This document shows positions 38,653-48,503 of a stretch of 64,000 nucleotides of DNA, piece by piece. Source of the stretch: Synechococcus sp. RSCCF101 (GTDB taxonomy: Bacteria > Cyanobacteriota > Cyanobacteriia > PCC-6307 > Cyanobiaceae). Under the pieces are notes generated by a model. It had not been told where the DNA came from and ran no database searches. It was given only the letters and a program-made list of their open reading frames with translations. Location: contig NZ_CP035632.1 of NCBI RefSeq assembly GCF_008807075.1, forward strand, positions 2,356,001-2,420,000, in the 5' to 3' direction. The translations under genes were made by a program, and so were the position numbers. How positions within the stretch are numbered: the stretch's first letter is position 1; each line of letters begins with the position of its first letter.

Positions 38653-39972
38653 ATGGATTCCTCCGCCCATCCCGCGCCCGCCCTCACCGTCCGGGGCGTG
38701 CGGCAGAGCCTGGGGCCCGGCATCCTCCTGGCCGGCGCCTGCATCGGCGGCTCCCATCTGCTCTCCTCCACCACCGCCGGCGCCCGCTTCGGCTTCGCCC
38801 TGGTGGGGCTGATCCTGATCACCAACCTGCTCAAGTACCCCTTCCTGCGGGTGGGCAGCCGCTTCACCGCCGTGACCGGCCGCTCGCTGCTGGAGGGCTT
38901 CCAGGTCCGCAACCCGCTCTACCTGCCCCTGTTCCTGCTGGTGAGCCTGGTGACGGGCACCCTCACCATCGCCGCGGTGAGCTTCGTGGCCGGCCTGCTG
39001 CTCACCAACGTGCCGCTGCTGGCGGCGCTGCCGCCGCTGGATCTGGCCATCGCAGTGCTGGTGGCCAGCGGTCTGGTGCTGCTGCTGGGCCACTACCGCG
39101 CCCTCGACCGGCTCTCCAAGCTGCTGGTGCTGCTGCTCACCCTGCTCACCGGTGTGGCGGCCCTCTCGGTGCTGCTGCAGGGGCCGGTGGGGCCGGTGGG
39201 GGCCAGCTGGCTGGCGGCCGATCCCAGCCCCTGGACCCGCGCCAACCTGGGCTTCCTGATCCCCCTGATGGGCTGGATGCCGGGCCCGGTGGAGATGGCG
39301 GTCTGGCCCTCGCTCTGGATGTTCTCCCGCGCCCGCGACACCCGCCACACCGCCTCCCTGGCGGAGGCGGAGCTCGACTTCAACCTCGGCTATGCCGTCA
39401 CGGTGCTCACGGCCCTGTTCTTCGTGACGCTGGGGGCCTACCTGATGTACGGCTCCGGCGAGGAGCTGCTCGGCGCCACCGGGGTGGCCTTCGCCCAGAA
39501 CCTGATCCGCCTCTACACCGAGGCCATGGGGGGCTGGGCCGCCTGGGTGATCGTGCCGGCGGCGTTCGCGGCCATGTTCAGCACCACCCTCACCTGCCTG
39601 GATGCTTACCCGCGCAGCATCGCCGCCATCCAGGGCCTGCTGCTCTCGGGCGATCGGGGCGACTCTGAACCGGGCCCCCACCGAAAGCGGCTCGAGGTGT
39701 GGCTGGTGCTGCACCTGCTGGCGGCGATCGGGGCCCTGCTGCTGGCCCGTAGCGGTGGGGTGGGCGTGAAGGATTTCGTCTTCGGCGCCATGACCGGCAG
39801 CTTCCTCACCGCCCCCCTCTTCGCCTGGATGGCGATGGACACCATGAACAGCCCCCAGGTGCCCCCGGAGCACCGCTACGGACCGGCGATGCGCACGCTC
39901 TGCTGGCTGGGCCTGGTGTTCCTGCTGGGCTTCAGCGGCCTCTTCGCCTGGCAGACGTTCCTGGCTGGCTGA
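38653..39972 (+). CDS. Nramp-family transporter with atypical metal-site motifs
   Basis: 439-aa polytopic membrane protein with about 11 hydrophobic segments. The N-terminal stretch GPGILLAGACIGGSHLLSS followed by TAGARFGFALV has the layout of Nramp helix 1, but the canonical DPGN is replaced by GGSH. In helix 6 the canonical MPH is replaced by MPG (GWMPGPVEMAVW). Both motifs supply metal ligands in characterised Nramp proteins, so manganese or iron transport cannot be assumed. Related sequences with this variant exist in bacteria as far as I recall and are annotated only by family. The gene is divergent from flv3 and convergent with the MEKHLA gene. Membership in the superfamily is likely; the substrate is unknown. 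Confidence 0.7.
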   Translation: MDSSAHPAPALTVRGVRQSLGPGILLAGACIGGSHLLSSTTAGARFGFALVGLILITNLLKYPFLRVGSRFTAVTGRSLLEGFQVRNPLYLPLFLLVSLVTGTLTIAAVSFVAGLLLTNVPLLAALPPLDLAIAVLVASGLVLLLGHYRALDRLSKLLVLLLTLLTGVAALSVLLQGPVGPVGASWLAADPSPWTRANLGFLIPLMGWMPGPVEMAVWPSLWMFSRARDTRHTASLAEAELDFNLGYAVTVLTALFFVTLGAYLMYGSGEELLGATGVAFAQNLIRLYTEAMGGWAAWVIVPAAFAAMFSTTLTCLDAYPRSIAAIQGLLLSGDRGDSEPGPHRKRLEVWLVLHLLAAIGALLLARSGGVGVKDFVFGAMTGSFLTAPLFAWMAMDTMNSPQVPPEHRYGPAMRTLCWLGLVFLLGFSGLFAWQTFLAG

Positions 39973-39979
39973 ACGTCCA

Positions 39980-40005
39980 GGCGTGAGCGCCCAGGCGTGA
40001 GCGCC
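39980..40005. terminator. Twin hairpins between convergent genes
   Basis: GGCGTGAGCGCC occurs twice in direct repeat (39,980-39,991 and 39,994-40,005). Each copy can fold into a GGCG/CGCC stem with a TGAG loop. It sits between the stops of the Nramp-family gene and the convergent MEKHLA gene, as expected for a bidirectional terminator, but there is no T-run. Confidence 0.4.
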
Positions 40006-40014
40006 CAGGTGCGC

Positions 40015-40497
40015 CTACTCCAACCAGCTCCAGTGCTCGAAGGCGGCCGCCTGTCCGCAGGGCGGCCCATCGGGGACGCGCAGGGTCCAGAGCCGGGCCC
40101 CCTCGATCCGGAAGCGCCGGCCGTGGCGGTTGATGCGGATGCCGCTGTAGCCCTCGAGGGCCTCCCGTGCCTGCGCCTGCTTCAGGGCCTCGGCGCGATC
40201 CGGCTGCTGGGAGGGTTCGGCCGTGAGCCGTGAGGGCATGCCCACCATGGAGGCCCAGGTGTGACCCCACAGCGTCAGCGCGGCCGCGTTGGCGTAGATC
40301 AGACACGGGTCGGCGGCCCCATCGTGAGCCAGCACCGGGTGTGCAGCCGCGTAGAGCCGCTCGGCCGGGTCGGCTTCCTTCCGGGCCGGATCAGGAGCCA
40401 CGAGCAGGGGCCTGCTGAAGCAGCGTTCGTGGCACGCGATCAGCAGTGTGGCCAGGGCCCGGTTCTCCTCGCTCAGCCATGGCGCTGTTCCGCTCAC
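40015..40497 (-). CDS. MEKHLA domain protein
   Basis: About 160 aa, almost entirely one MEKHLA domain: VLAHDGAADPCLIYANAAAL, LWGHTW, MPSRLTAE, YSGIRINRHGRRFRIEGA and a closing CGQAAAFEHWSWL. The domain is PAS-like and is found alone in cyanobacteria and at the end of plant HD-ZIP III factors; its biochemical role is not established. The start chosen is GTG at 40,497. It overlaps the TGA of the upstream SWIM gene as GTGA, so translation is probably coupled. Last gene of the SNF2-SWIM-MEKHLA cluster. Confidence 0.85.
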   Translation of the reverse strand: MSGTAPWLSEENRALATLLIACHERCFSRPLLVAPDPARKEADPAERLYAAAHPVLAHDGAADPCLIYANAAALTLWGHTWASMVGMPSRLTAEPSQQPDRAEALKQAQAREALEGYSGIRINRHGRRFRIEGARLWTLRVPDGPPCGQAAAFEHWSWLE

Positions 40498-41396
40498 TGA
40501 TCGCCCGCGCCCATGGCCTGGCTCAGGGCGGCGGCGGCCATCGCCTGGCCGTGGCTGGTGATGTGCTCGAGGAACAGGCGGTTGGCGTCTGGATGGCGCG
40601 CCTCGGCGGCCAGGGGCAGCTCGCCGGCCTGATCCAACCCGGTGTCGCCCTCCATGGCCGGGGTGATCACCACCAGATCGGGATCGAGGGTCTCGCCGTA
40701 CTGCCACCAGCGCTGCGGTTCCTGCAGGGCCGGGTGCGGCGCCAGGGGCTGGTCGGTGACCTCCGGCGCCGCGTCCTCCTCGCCGCTGCCGGCCTGCTCC
40801 AGCTGGCGGGCCCGCTGCTCCTGCTTCTCGCGCCGCCGCTGGGCCAGATCCTTCAGCAGCTGGGCCCGGGTGCGGCCCCGCAGCTGAAACAGCACGAACG
40901 GATCCTCGCTGAAGCGATCGCCCATCAGGTAGTAGACGGCGCTGGCGTGCTTGCAGGGGTTGGCCTTGTCGGGGCAGGTGCATTCGCTCCGCACCTCCTG
41001 CAGCTTGAACGGGAACAGGCGCTTGCCGCTGGCGGCGAAGGCCCGTTCGATGTCGGCCGGCATGATCCCCGCCAGCAGCTGGGCCGACCAGCGCGCCTTC
41101 TCGGCCAGGGCCTCCAGCACGTAGTTCCAGTCGTCGTCGTTGAGAACGTCGAGCCAGAGCTTCACCTTGTAGGGATCGGGCTCGGTTCCCTGCACGCGGG
41201 CGTGCACCCGCCGCCCCTCGAAGCGGATCGACACCACGTTGCCCTCGCGCACGTAGGTCCAGGCGCGCTCGAGCCGTTTCTTGAAGCGGTAGGAGTTGAT
41301 CAGCTCCATCCACTGCTCCACCCACCAGGGCTGCTGATGCAGGCCCTCGCCGGGGGTGGCGGCGACGAGGCCGCCGTTGCTGGGTGTGGCGGTCAT
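40494..41396 (-). CDS. SWIM zinc-finger protein
   Basis: 300 aa. A SWIM motif (CxCxnCxH) is seen as CTCPDKANPCKHASAVYY near residues 140-157. The N-terminal part has a basic and aromatic segment (WWVEQWMELINSYRFKKRLE). A charged Gln/Glu/Arg-rich segment lies near 185-215. SWIM proteins of this type are commonly encoded beside SNF2-family helicases in bacteria and are thought to bind DNA or proteins; a direct function is not known. It lies 40 bases downstream of the SNF2 gene and overlaps the MEKHLA gene by four bases, which supports an operon. Confidence 0.88.
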   Translation of the reverse strand: MTATPSNGGLVAATPGEGLHQQPWWVEQWMELINSYRFKKRLERAWTYVREGNVVSIRFEGRRVHARVQGTEPDPYKVKLWLDVLNDDDWNYVLEALAEKARWSAQLLAGIMPADIERAFAASGKRLFPFKLQEVRSECTCPDKANPCKHASAVYYLMGDRFSEDPFVLFQLRGRTRAQLLKDLAQRRREKQEQRARQLEQAGSGEEDAAPEVTDQPLAPHPALQEPQRWWQYGETLDPDLVVITPAMEGDTGLDQAGELPLAAEARHPDANRLFLEHITSHGQAMAAAALSQAMGAGDQ

Positions 41397-41436
41397 GCTC
41401 TGATGCGGCCGCGACGGAACCAGCCTGCCAGGCCGC

Positions 41437-44400
41437 TCATGCGCCCTCCTCCAGGCTCACCAGTTCTCGCAGCTGGCCCACCTCCAGCCCGCCGAGCCAG
41501 TCCTCACCCGAGCCGACGATCTCCTCGGCCAGATGCGACTTCTCCCGGATCATGCGGTCGATCTTCTCCTCCACCGAGCCGCTGGTGATGAACTTGTGCA
41601 CCATCACCCGCTTGTCCTGGCCGATGCGGTAGGCCCGGTCGGTGGCCTGGTTCTCCACGGCGGGATTCCACCAGCGGTCCACGTGGAACACATGGTTGGC
41701 CCGGGTGAGGTTGAGGCCCACACCGCCGGCCTTGAGCGAGAGCAGGAACAGCTGCGGACCGCGCGGATCCTCCTGGAAGCGATCCACCATCCCCTGGCGT
41801 TCGCGTTTGCTGCAGCCCCCGTGCAGGAAGGGCACCTCCTCGCGCCAGCGGCGCTGCAGATGGTCGCGCAGCAGGTGGCCCCATTCGGCGAACTGGGTGA
41901 ACAGCAGCGCCCGATCGCCGGCCTCGATCACCTCCTCGAGGATCTCCTCCAGCCGCTGCAGCTTGGCTGAGCGCCCACTGAAGTCGTCCCCGGCCCGTTC
42001 CTCCTTCAGGGCCAGGGCCGGGTGGTTGCAGATCTGCTTCAGGCGGGTGAGCAGCCCCAGCACCTGACCGTGGCGCTGACCGCGCGGGGCCCGGGCGATC
42101 GCATCGAGGGTCTCCTCCACCGTGCGCGCATAGAGGCGGCGCTGCTCGTCGCTCAGCCCCACCCACTCGCTCAGCTCCACCTTGTCGGGCAGGTCGGAGA
42201 TGATCGAGCGGTCCGTCTTCAGGCGGCGCAGGATGAACGGACCCACGCGGGCCTTGAGGTCGCGCAGGGAGGCCATGTCGCCGTAGCGCTCGATCGGCAT
42301 GCGGTAGCGCTGGCGGAAGAAGGCCTCGTCCCCCAGCACGCGCGGGTTGAGGAAATCCATCAGCGCCCAGAGTTCGCTCACCCGGTTCTCCACGGGTGTG
42401 CCTGTGAGGGCGATGCGGAAGCGGCTCTCCTGGCCGGCGTGGGCCAGGGCACGGGCGGCCTGGCTCTGCTTGGCGGAGGCGTTCTTGATCGCCTGGGCTT
42501 CGTCGATCACCACCCCCTGCCAGGGGATCTGGCTGAGCAGGGCCTGGTCGCGCTGGAGCAGGCCGTAGCTGGTCAGCACCAGATGCACCCCCTTCAGCGC
42601 CTTGCGCAGGGCGGCGGCGGTGGAGGGCCGGCGCGGCCCGTAGTGCTCCCGCACCTCCAGCTCGGGCGTGAAGCCGGCCGCCTCCCGCCGCCAGTTGGTG
42701 AGCACGGAGGTGGGCGCCACCAGCAGCACGGGCTGGCGCAGCTCCTGCTCCGCCTTGAGGTGCTGCAGGAAGGCGAGCAGCTGGATCGTCTTGCCCAGGC
42801 CCATGTCGTCGGCAAGGCAGGCGCCCTGGTCGAAGCGGTGCAGGAAGGCCAGCCAGCCCAGGCCGCGCTCCTGGTAACGGCGCAGCTGGCCGTGGAAGCC
42901 CTCCGGTGCGGCCAGGGGATCGGGTGCCTTCTGCTGGTGGTACTGCTCCAGCACCCCCTGCAGGCGCGGCCCCGGCTCGAAGCGGTGCACCGGCAGCCGG
43001 GCCAGGGTCTCGCCGTCGTTGGCGGTGAGCCGCAGGGCGTCGTCGAGACTCAGGTCGGGTGGGGCGCCGTAGAAGCGCTCGGCGTGGCGCAGGTCGTTCG
43101 GCCGCAGCTCGATCCACACTCCGCGGTGCTGCACCAGGGGGCTGCGTTTGGCCGCCAGCCGCTCGAGCTCCTTCACGCTGAGGGTGACGCCGCCGATCAT
43201 CAGATCCCACGACCAGCTCAGGCTCTCGCCCAGGGTGAAGCCTCGCGAGCGCTCCCCCAGCTCGGCCGTGATCGACAGGCCCAGCCGGCTGGCCAGGCCG
43301 CCGCTGAGGCTGGCGGGCAGCTGCACGCCCACGCCCACATCCCGCAGCTGCCGGGCGGCGGTGCGCACCAGCACGAACGCTTCCGCCGGCGTGAGCACGG
43401 TGCCCTCCGGCGTGGCCGATTCCAGGCCCCGCTCCAGCGGTTCGAACACCTGCAGCGCCCGGCCCAGGCCCTCCAGCAGCAGCTCGCCGGGCTGCTCCAC
43501 CACCACCTCGCCCAGGTGCAGGCCCTTCGGACCCGCCGACCAGGCCACGGCCGCCGGCACCGAGAGGGTGGGGTCGGCCTCGGCCTGGAGCGAGAAGGAC
43601 AGGGGCCAGAGCTCCTCCCCCTCCGGCGGGGTCTGCAGCTGCAGGCAGGCGCGGGCCGGCGCCACCTGACCGGCCACCCCCTCGCGCCAGTGGTGCACGG
43701 CGATCGCCAGGCGCTCGCTCTCCTCCTCCCCCAGCTGCAGATGGCCGTCGCCGGGGCCCAGGGCCTCCTGCCAGGACGCCAGCAGCGGGTCGAGGCCGCT
43801 CAGATCCGGCTGAAAGCCGCCCCGCAGCTCGGCGTCGAAGAGATCCTGCAGGATGCGGCTGAGGATCAGGCGCTGGGAGCCGGGCCGGCGGCAGGCGATG
43901 GGATTGGCGGCCCGCACCGCATCGGGCCGCAGGCGGGTCATGCGGCCGTCGCGCCGGCCGAGGGGCTCCCGCCAGGGCAGGGCGGAGCCCGTCACCAGCG
44001 GCATGTGCAGCGCCAGCTCCTCGAGGCGGTGGCGGTCGTCCTCCCGGTTGAGCAGGGGCTGCCAGAGGGCCTGCAGGCCGCGGCCGTCCGGCCGCTCCTG
44101 CAGGCCGGGCAGCCAGCGGCCCCGTGCCATCAGGCTCAGCACCCAGCGCTGCAGGTGGCTCCACCAGGCCAGTTCCTCGCCCAGGTGGGGGTGGTGGCCG
44201 GAGAGGGGCAGCCGGCTGAGCCAGCGGGCCGCAGCGCCCGGATCCAGCACCAGCCCGGGCACGCGCCAGGGCCACCACTCCACCCCCTTTGGTGGCGGTT
44301 CATCCGCCAGCAGTGGCAGACCGCTCCAGAAGGGAGCGTTGCTGGCAGCAGCGCCCTTCCGTCCGCGCACGGCCACTCTGCGGCTGGGCAGGGTGAGGCA

Positions 44401-44619
44401 GGCCTCGCTCTCAAGGGCGTCGTCCGGCCTGAGCTCCTGCTCCTCCAGCCAGGCGGCCAGATCGGCCGAAGCCAGGGCCAGTGGGTGATGGGGGGGTGTG
44501 TCGGCGGGGCCGACCGGTGCAGCGACGCGCCACGTGTCAGCCCACAGCAGCAGCCCCGGATGGCCGGGGCCCTGCGCCGTCGGTCGTGGGGGCAGCCATG
44601 TGGCGTGCAGCAGGCTCAT
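41437..44619 (-). CDS. SNF2-family (HepA-like) helicase/ATPase
   Basis: 1,060 aa. The N-terminal ~570 residues form the SNF2-associated region usual in bacterial members. The motor core has motif [13 protein letters not shown], motif [10 protein letters not shown], motif [12 protein letters not shown], motif [18 protein letters not shown] and motif [10 protein letters not shown]. Family role: ATP-dependent remodelling of protein-DNA or transcription complexes; there is no sign of histone-type accessory domains. First gene of an operon with the SWIM and MEKHLA genes and divergent from alaS. Confidence 0.93.
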   Translation of the reverse strand: MSLLHATWLPPRPTAQGPGHPGLLLWADTWRVAAPVGPADTPPHHPLALASADLAAWLEEQELRPDDALESEACLTLPSRRVAVRGRKGAAASNAPFWSGLPLLADEPPPKGVEWWPWRVPGLVLDPGAAARWLSRLPLSGHHPHLGEELAWWSHLQRWVLSLMARGRWLPGLQERPDGRGLQALWQPLLNREDDRHRLEELALHMPLVTGSALPWREPLGRRDGRMTRLRPDAVRAANPIACRRPGSQRLILSRILQDLFDAELRGGFQPDLSGLDPLLASWQEALGPGDGHLQLGEEESERLAIAVHHWREGVAGQVAPARACLQLQTPPEGEELWPLSFSLQAEADPTLSVPAAVAWSAGPKGLHLGEVVVEQPGELLLEGLGRALQVFEPLERGLESATPEGTVLTPAEAFVLVRTAARQLRDVGVGVQLPASLSGGLASRLGLSITAELGERSRGFTLGESLSWSWDLMIGGVTLSVKELERLAAKRSPLVQHRGVWIELRPNDLRHAERFYGAPPDLSLDDALRLTANDGETLARLPVHRFEPGPRLQGVLEQYHQQKAPDPLAAPEGFHGQLRRYQERGLGWLAFLHRFDQGACLADDMGLGKTIQLLAFLQHLKAEQELRQPVLLVAPTSVLTNWRREAAGFTPELEVREHYGPRRPSTAAALRKALKGVHLVLTSYGLLQRDQALLSQIPWQGVVIDEAQAIKNASAKQSQAARALAHAGQESRFRIALTGTPVENRVSELWALMDFLNPRVLGDEAFFRQRYRMPIERYGDMASLRDLKARVGPFILRRLKTDRSIISDLPDKVELSEWVGLSDEQRRLYARTVEETLDAIARAPRGQRHGQVLGLLTRLKQICNHPALALKEERAGDDFSGRSAKLQRLEEILEEVIEAGDRALLFTQFAEWGHLLRDHLQRRWREEVPFLHGGCSKRERQGMVDRFQEDPRGPQLFLLSLKAGGVGLNLTRANHVFHVDRWWNPAVENQATDRAYRIGQDKRVMVHKFITSGSVEEKIDRMIREKSHLAEEIVGSGEDWLGGLEVGQLRELVSLEEGA

Positions 44620-44729
44620 GGCCGCAGCGCAGAGGTCAGGCGATCGAAGCCGGCACGCGGCGCCATCCTGTCCCGCCAGGACAATCGCGCGCGATCCGCG
44701 CCCATCATCACCGATCGCCGGGAGGGATC
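44620..44729. promoter_or_regulatory. Divergent intergenic region SNF2 helicase / alaS
   Basis: A 110-base gap with divergent genes, so it must hold both promoters. Visible elements: an inverted repeat TGTCC-5-GGACA at 44,669-44,683 and GGAGG at 44,721-44,725, four bases before the chosen alaS start. No -10/-35 boxes were identified. Confidence 0.4.
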
Positions 44730-47435
44730 ATGGGGGCCGCTGCCGCCCACCCCATCCCCATGGCTGCTCAGAGCGCCCCGGAAACCCGTCGCTGGTCTGG
44801 AGCCGCCATCCGGCAGGCCTTCCTCGAGTTCTATGCCGAACGGGGCCACCGCCGCATGGACAGCGCCTCCCTCGTGCCCGAGGACCCCACGGTGCTGCTC
44901 ACGATCGCGGGCATGCTTCCCTTCAAGCCGGTGTTCCTCGGCCAGGCGGAGCGGCCGGCGCCGCGGGCCACCAGCAGCCAGAAGTGCATCCGCACCAACG
45001 ACATCGAGAACGTGGGGCGCACGGCCCGCCACCACACGTTCTTCGAGATGCTGGGCAACTTCTCGTTCGGCGATTACTTCAAGCGCCAGGCGATCCTCTG
45101 GGCCTGGGAGCTGAGCACCGGCGTCTTCGGGCTCGATCCCGCCCGGCTGGTGGTGAGCGTGTTCCGCGACGATGACGAGGCCGCCGCCATCTGGGCCGAT
45201 GCGGTGGGCGTGCCTGCGGCGCGCATCATCCGCATGGATGAGGCCGACAACTTCTGGGCCTCCGGACCGACCGGGCCCTGTGGCCCCTGCTCGGAGCTCT
45301 ACTACGACTTCCACCCGGAACTCGGTGACGCGGCGATCGATCTGGAGGACGACTCCCGCTTCATCGAGTTCTACAACCTGGTGTTCATGGAGTCGAACCG
45401 GGATGCCCAGGGCCGCCTCACGCCGCTCGAGAACCGCAACATCGACACCGGCATGGGCCTCGAGCGCATGGCTCAGATCCTGCAGGGGGTTCCCAACAAC
45501 TACGAAACCGATCTGATCCGGCCGCTGATGGATCGTGCCGCCGATCTGGCCGGCCTGAACTACAGCGAACTCGATGAGACGCGCCGCACATCCCTCAAGG
45601 TGATCGCGGATCACAGCCGCGCGGTGACCCATCTGATCGCCGACGGCGTCAGCGCCTCCAACCTCGGCCGCGGCTACGTGTTGCGCCGCCTGCTGCGCCG
45701 GGTGGTGCGGCACGGGCGGCTGCTGGGGATCACGGATCCCTTCCTCACCGAGATGGGCGAGGCCTCGATCCGTCTGATGGCCGAGGCCTACCCCCAGCTG
45801 GAGGAGCGCCGCGAGGCGATCGTTGCCGAGATGCAGCGGGAGGAGGGGCGCTTCCTCGCCACCCTGGAGCGGGGCGAGAAGCTGCTGGCGGATGTGCTCT
45901 CCGCCCGCCCCGAACGCATCAGCGGCCCCCAGGCCTTCGAGCTCTACGACACCTACGGCTTCCCGCTGGAGCTCACCGCGGAGATCGCCGAGGAGCACGG
46001 CCTCACAGTGGATCTGGAGGGCTTCGAGCAGGCGATGGAGGCCCAGCGGCAGCGGGCCAAGGCGGCGGCGGTGAGCATCGATCTGACCCTGCAGGGCGCC
46101 ATGGAGCAGGTGGCGGCGGAGCTGGAGGCCACCCGCTTCCGGGGCTACGAGGCGCTGGACCACCCCAGCTGCGTGCAGGCGTTGGTGGTGAATGGGGAGC
46201 CCGGCGCCGGCGCCGCCGCCGGCGATGCGGTGCAGGTGGTGCTCGATGCCACGCCCTTCTATGGCGAGGGCGGCGGCCAGGTGGGCGATCGGGGTGTGCT
46301 GGCCGGCGGCTCCGGCCTGATCGTGAGCATCGATGGGGTCACCCGCAGCCGCGGCCTGTTCGTGCACAGCGGCCGGGTGGAGCGGGGCCAGCTGAGCGTG
46401 GGCGATGTGGTGCAGGCCCGGGTGGACCGTGCCTGCCGCCGCCGCGTGCAGGCCCACCACACCGCCACCCACCTGCTGCAGGCCGCCCTCAAGCAGGTGG
46501 TGGATGGATCGATCAGCCAGGCGGGCTCGCTGGTGGATTTCGAGCGGCTTCGCTTCGATTTCCACTGCCCCCGCGCCGTGAGCGCGGCCGAGCTGGAGCA
46601 GGTGGAGGGCCTGATCAACGGCTGGATCGCCGATGCCCACGCCCTGGAGGTGCAGGAGATGGAGCTGGAGAAGGCCCGGGCCGCCGGAGCGGTGGCCATG
46701 TTCGGTGAGAAATACGACGCCACCGTGCGGGTGGTGGATGTGCCGGGGGTCTCGATGGAGCTCTGCGGCGGCACCCATGTGAGCAACACCGCCGAGATCG
46801 GCCTGTTCAAGATCGTGAGTGAAGCGGGCGTGGCGGCGGGCATCCGCCGCATCGAGGCGGTGGCCGGCCCCGCGGTGCTGGCCTACCTGAACGAGCGCGA
46901 TGTGGTGGTGAAGGCCCTGTCGGACCGGTTCAAGGCCCAGCCGGCCGAGATCGTCGATCGGGTCGCCGCCCTGCAGGAGGAGCTCAAGGCCAGCGGCAAG
47001 GCGTTGGCCGCGGCCCGCTCCGAGCTGGCCCTGGCCCGCGCTGAAGCGCTGCTGGGACAGGCCAGAACCGTTGGCCACGGCGACGATCCCCATCAGCAGC
47101 TGGTGGCGCGTCTCGACGGTCTCGAGCCGGCCGCCCTGCAGAGCGCCGCCCAGCGGCTGCAGGAGCGCCTCGGTGAGCGGGCGGCTGTGCTGGTGGGCGG
47201 CGAACCCTCCCCGGGCAAGGTGAGCCTGGTGGCGGCCTTCGGCCCGGCAGTGGTGCGCGCCGGCCTCAAGGCTGGGGCCTTTGTGGGCCAGGTGGCGCGG
47301 GCCTGCGGCGGTGGCGGCGGCGGGCGACCCAACCTGGCCCAGGCCGGCGGCCGCGATGCCGCGGCTCTGCCCGATGCCCTCGAGGCGGCGACGGCCGAGC
47401 TGGCCCGGTTGCTGGAGCAGGCCAGCGCCGGCTGA
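44730..47435 (+). CDS. alaS: Alanine-tRNA ligase
   Basis: Charges tRNA-Ala in the cytoplasm. 901 aa from the chosen ATG, close to the family length. The aminoacylation domain begins [17 protein letters not shown] and includes [14 protein letters not shown] and [16 protein letters not shown]. The editing domain has HHTATHLLQ and the distal CGGTHV zinc-site residues. The C-terminal C-Ala domain ends with a Gly-rich segment ([16 protein letters not shown]). The ATG at 44,730 follows GGAGG; an in-frame ATG at 44,760 is an alternative. The open frame extends upstream to 44,481, but that part overlaps the SNF2 gene and has no alaS similarity. Confidence 0.97.
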   Translation: MGAAAAHPIPMAAQSAPETRRWSGAAIRQAFLEFYAERGHRRMDSASLVPEDPTVLLTIAGMLPFKPVFLGQAERPAPRATSSQKCIRTNDIENVGRTARHHTFFEMLGNFSFGDYFKRQAILWAWELSTGVFGLDPARLVVSVFRDDDEAAAIWADAVGVPAARIIRMDEADNFWASGPTGPCGPCSELYYDFHPELGDAAIDLEDDSRFIEFYNLVFMESNRDAQGRLTPLENRNIDTGMGLERMAQILQGVPNNYETDLIRPLMDRAADLAGLNYSELDETRRTSLKVIADHSRAVTHLIADGVSASNLGRGYVLRRLLRRVVRHGRLLGITDPFLTEMGEASIRLMAEAYPQLEERREAIVAEMQREEGRFLATLERGEKLLADVLSARPERISGPQAFELYDTYGFPLELTAEIAEEHGLTVDLEGFEQAMEAQRQRAKAAAVSIDLTLQGAMEQVAAELEATRFRGYEALDHPSCVQALVVNGEPGAGAAAGDAVQVVLDATPFYGEGGGQVGDRGVLAGGSGLIVSIDGVTRSRGLFVHSGRVERGQLSVGDVVQARVDRACRRRVQAHHTATHLLQAALKQVVDGSISQAGSLVDFERLRFDFHCPRAVSAAELEQVEGLINGWIADAHALEVQEMELEKARAAGAVAMFGEKYDATVRVVDVPGVSMELCGGTHVSNTAEIGLFKIVSEAGVAAGIRRIEAVAGPAVLAYLNERDVVVKALSDRFKAQPAEIVDRVAALQEELKASGKALAAARSELALARAEALLGQARTVGHGDDPHQQLVARLDGLEPAALQSAAQRLQERLGERAAVLVGGEPSPGKVSLVAAFGPAVVRAGLKAGAFVGQVARACGGGGGGRPNLAQAGGRDAAALPDALEAATAELARLLEQASAG

Positions 47436-47480
47436 TGGTTCGGCCGGCGGCGGTACGGTGCCGCTGCTGCACGCACGCGC

Positions 47481-47939
47481 ATGACCGCCCTCGCCTCCAT
47501 CGCTGCCCGGGCTGGAGCCTCCCTGCGGAGCTGGCTTCTCCCCGCTGCCGTCGCCACGGTCACGGCCCTCAGCACCGCTGTGGCTGTGCTCGCCACTCCG
47601 GCCGGAACCCTGCTGGGCGGCCTCAAGCTTCCGCTTCCCGCCCCGGCCGGCACGCTCTTCGCGGCCAACGCCATCGGTCAGACCAGCCTCAACACCCAGC
47701 TCGGCGGCACACCGGAGGAGCTGCTGGCCAAAGTGAAGACCGAGCTCAGCAAGCAGGGCTACAGCGAGCGCACCATCAACACGGTTGTGGGTGCCTGGGG
47801 CTTCAATCTCGTGATGGATCTGCCCGAGGGCGTGAGCGTTGATGGCGCACCTGCCGGCAAGACCGCGGTGCTCGTGCTGCAGTCCACGGCCATCGGCCCG
47901 GGCCGGCTCAATCTGAACGTTCGGTATGAGGGGGTTTGA
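47481..47939 (+). CDS. Small secreted protein of unknown function
   Basis: 152 aa. Residues 1-60 contain a hydrophobic signal or anchor segment (WLLPAAVATVTALSTAVAVL). The rest has a short helical part (TPEELLAKVKTELSKQGYS) and a probable beta part (GWGF-like NTVVGAWGFNLVMDLP, then a strand-rich end NLNVRYEGV). No family was recognised. It lies 45 bases after alaS and 51 bases before the cNMP-binding gene on the same strand. A start ATG is clear, but no strong ribosome binding site is visible. Confidence 0.65.
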   Translation: MTALASIAARAGASLRSWLLPAAVATVTALSTAVAVLATPAGTLLGGLKLPLPAPAGTLFAANAIGQTSLNTQLGGTPEELLAKVKTELSKQGYSERTINTVVGAWGFNLVMDLPEGVSVDGAPAGKTAVLVLQSTAIGPGRLNLNVRYEGV

Positions 47940-47978
47940 GGACGCCTCCTCTCACCGTGCCTAGTGTCAAACCAATCC

Positions 47979-47988
47979 CTCACGTGAG
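47979..47988. promoter_or_regulatory. Palindrome CTCACGTGAG next to start codon
   Basis: Perfect 10-base palindrome ending two bases before the ATG of the cNMP-binding gene. It could be an operator or affect initiation. It does not match the CRP or NtcA consensus. Weak evidence. Confidence 0.2.
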
Positions 47989-47990
47989 CC

Positions 47991-48467
47991 ATGCCAGCAG
48001 TCAGCGCCAGCCCAGAGCCCGCCGAGGCTGGTCTGCTCGCGGCGCTGATCCCTGCGCATCGTGAGGCTCTGATCGAGAAGATGGCCCTCTCGGCCTTCGA
48101 TCAGGGCGACTGTGTCCTGCGTCAGGGAGATGAGGGCAACACGTTGTATGTGGTGCGCTCCGGCCGCTTCGCTGTGACGATGCGTGACGCAGAGGGTGGG
48201 TCCGATCCGGAGGCCACCCGCCTGGCCACGATTGAGCCCGGCCAGTGCTTCGGAGAGCTCACCTTCATCACCAACAGGCCCCGCTCTGCGGATGTGATCG
48301 CGGTGGAGAACGGCTCTGAGTGCTGGGTTCTTGATCGCAACACCTACGAGCTGATACTCGCAGACAACCCACGGCTCATCGTGGGCCTGCTCACCGCCAT
48401 CCTCACCGACCTGGGAGGGAAGCTCACCCAGATCAGCCACCAGTACGTGCTCACCGATCTCCCCTGA
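47991..48467 (+). CDS. Stand-alone cyclic-nucleotide-binding domain protein
   Basis: 158 aa consisting of one cNMP-binding domain. The beta-roll includes GDEGNTLYVVRSGRFAV and the phosphate-binding cassette reads FGELTFITNRPRSADV, with the Glu and Arg that contact the ribose and cyclic phosphate. No helix-turn-helix follows, so it is not a CRP-type regulator by itself. Cytoplasmic; no signal peptide. It lies 36 bases before the CHAT gene, and 15 kb from a cyclase and 11 kb from a cNMP-gated channel in the same window. It could be a cAMP sensor or buffer acting on a partner. Confidence 0.85.
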   Translation: MPAVSASPEPAEAGLLAALIPAHREALIEKMALSAFDQGDCVLRQGDEGNTLYVVRSGRFAVTMRDAEGGSDPEATRLATIEPGQCFGELTFITNRPRSADVIAVENGSECWVLDRNTYELILADNPRLIVGLLTAILTDLGGKLTQISHQYVLTDLP

Positions 48468-48503
48468 CGGTCCGTCCTCCGTCGATCTCCATACACTTCC
48501 GTC

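Noticed and set aside
36800-38812. 670-codon plus-strand frame opposite flv3
   Set aside because: Antisense to a gene with all Flv3 motifs; it is open only because of high GC content and codon bias.
40015-41325. 436-codon minus-strand frame as one protein
   Set aside because: Only the last 160 codons (MEKHLA) are real; the upstream part overlaps the SWIM gene in a different frame and is compositionally odd.
42022-45114. 1,030-codon plus-strand frame opposite the SNF2 gene
   Set aside because: The opposite strand encodes all helicase motifs; this frame is low-complexity Gln/Gly/His-rich and has no recognisable domain.
44616-47093. 825-codon minus-strand frame opposite alaS
   Set aside because: alaS on the plus strand is unambiguous; the antisense frame shows no family features.
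47443-47465. Possible hairpin after alaS (GCGGC / GCCGC)
   Set aside because: Short stem with an eight-base loop and no T-run in a very GC-rich stretch; too weak to call a terminator.
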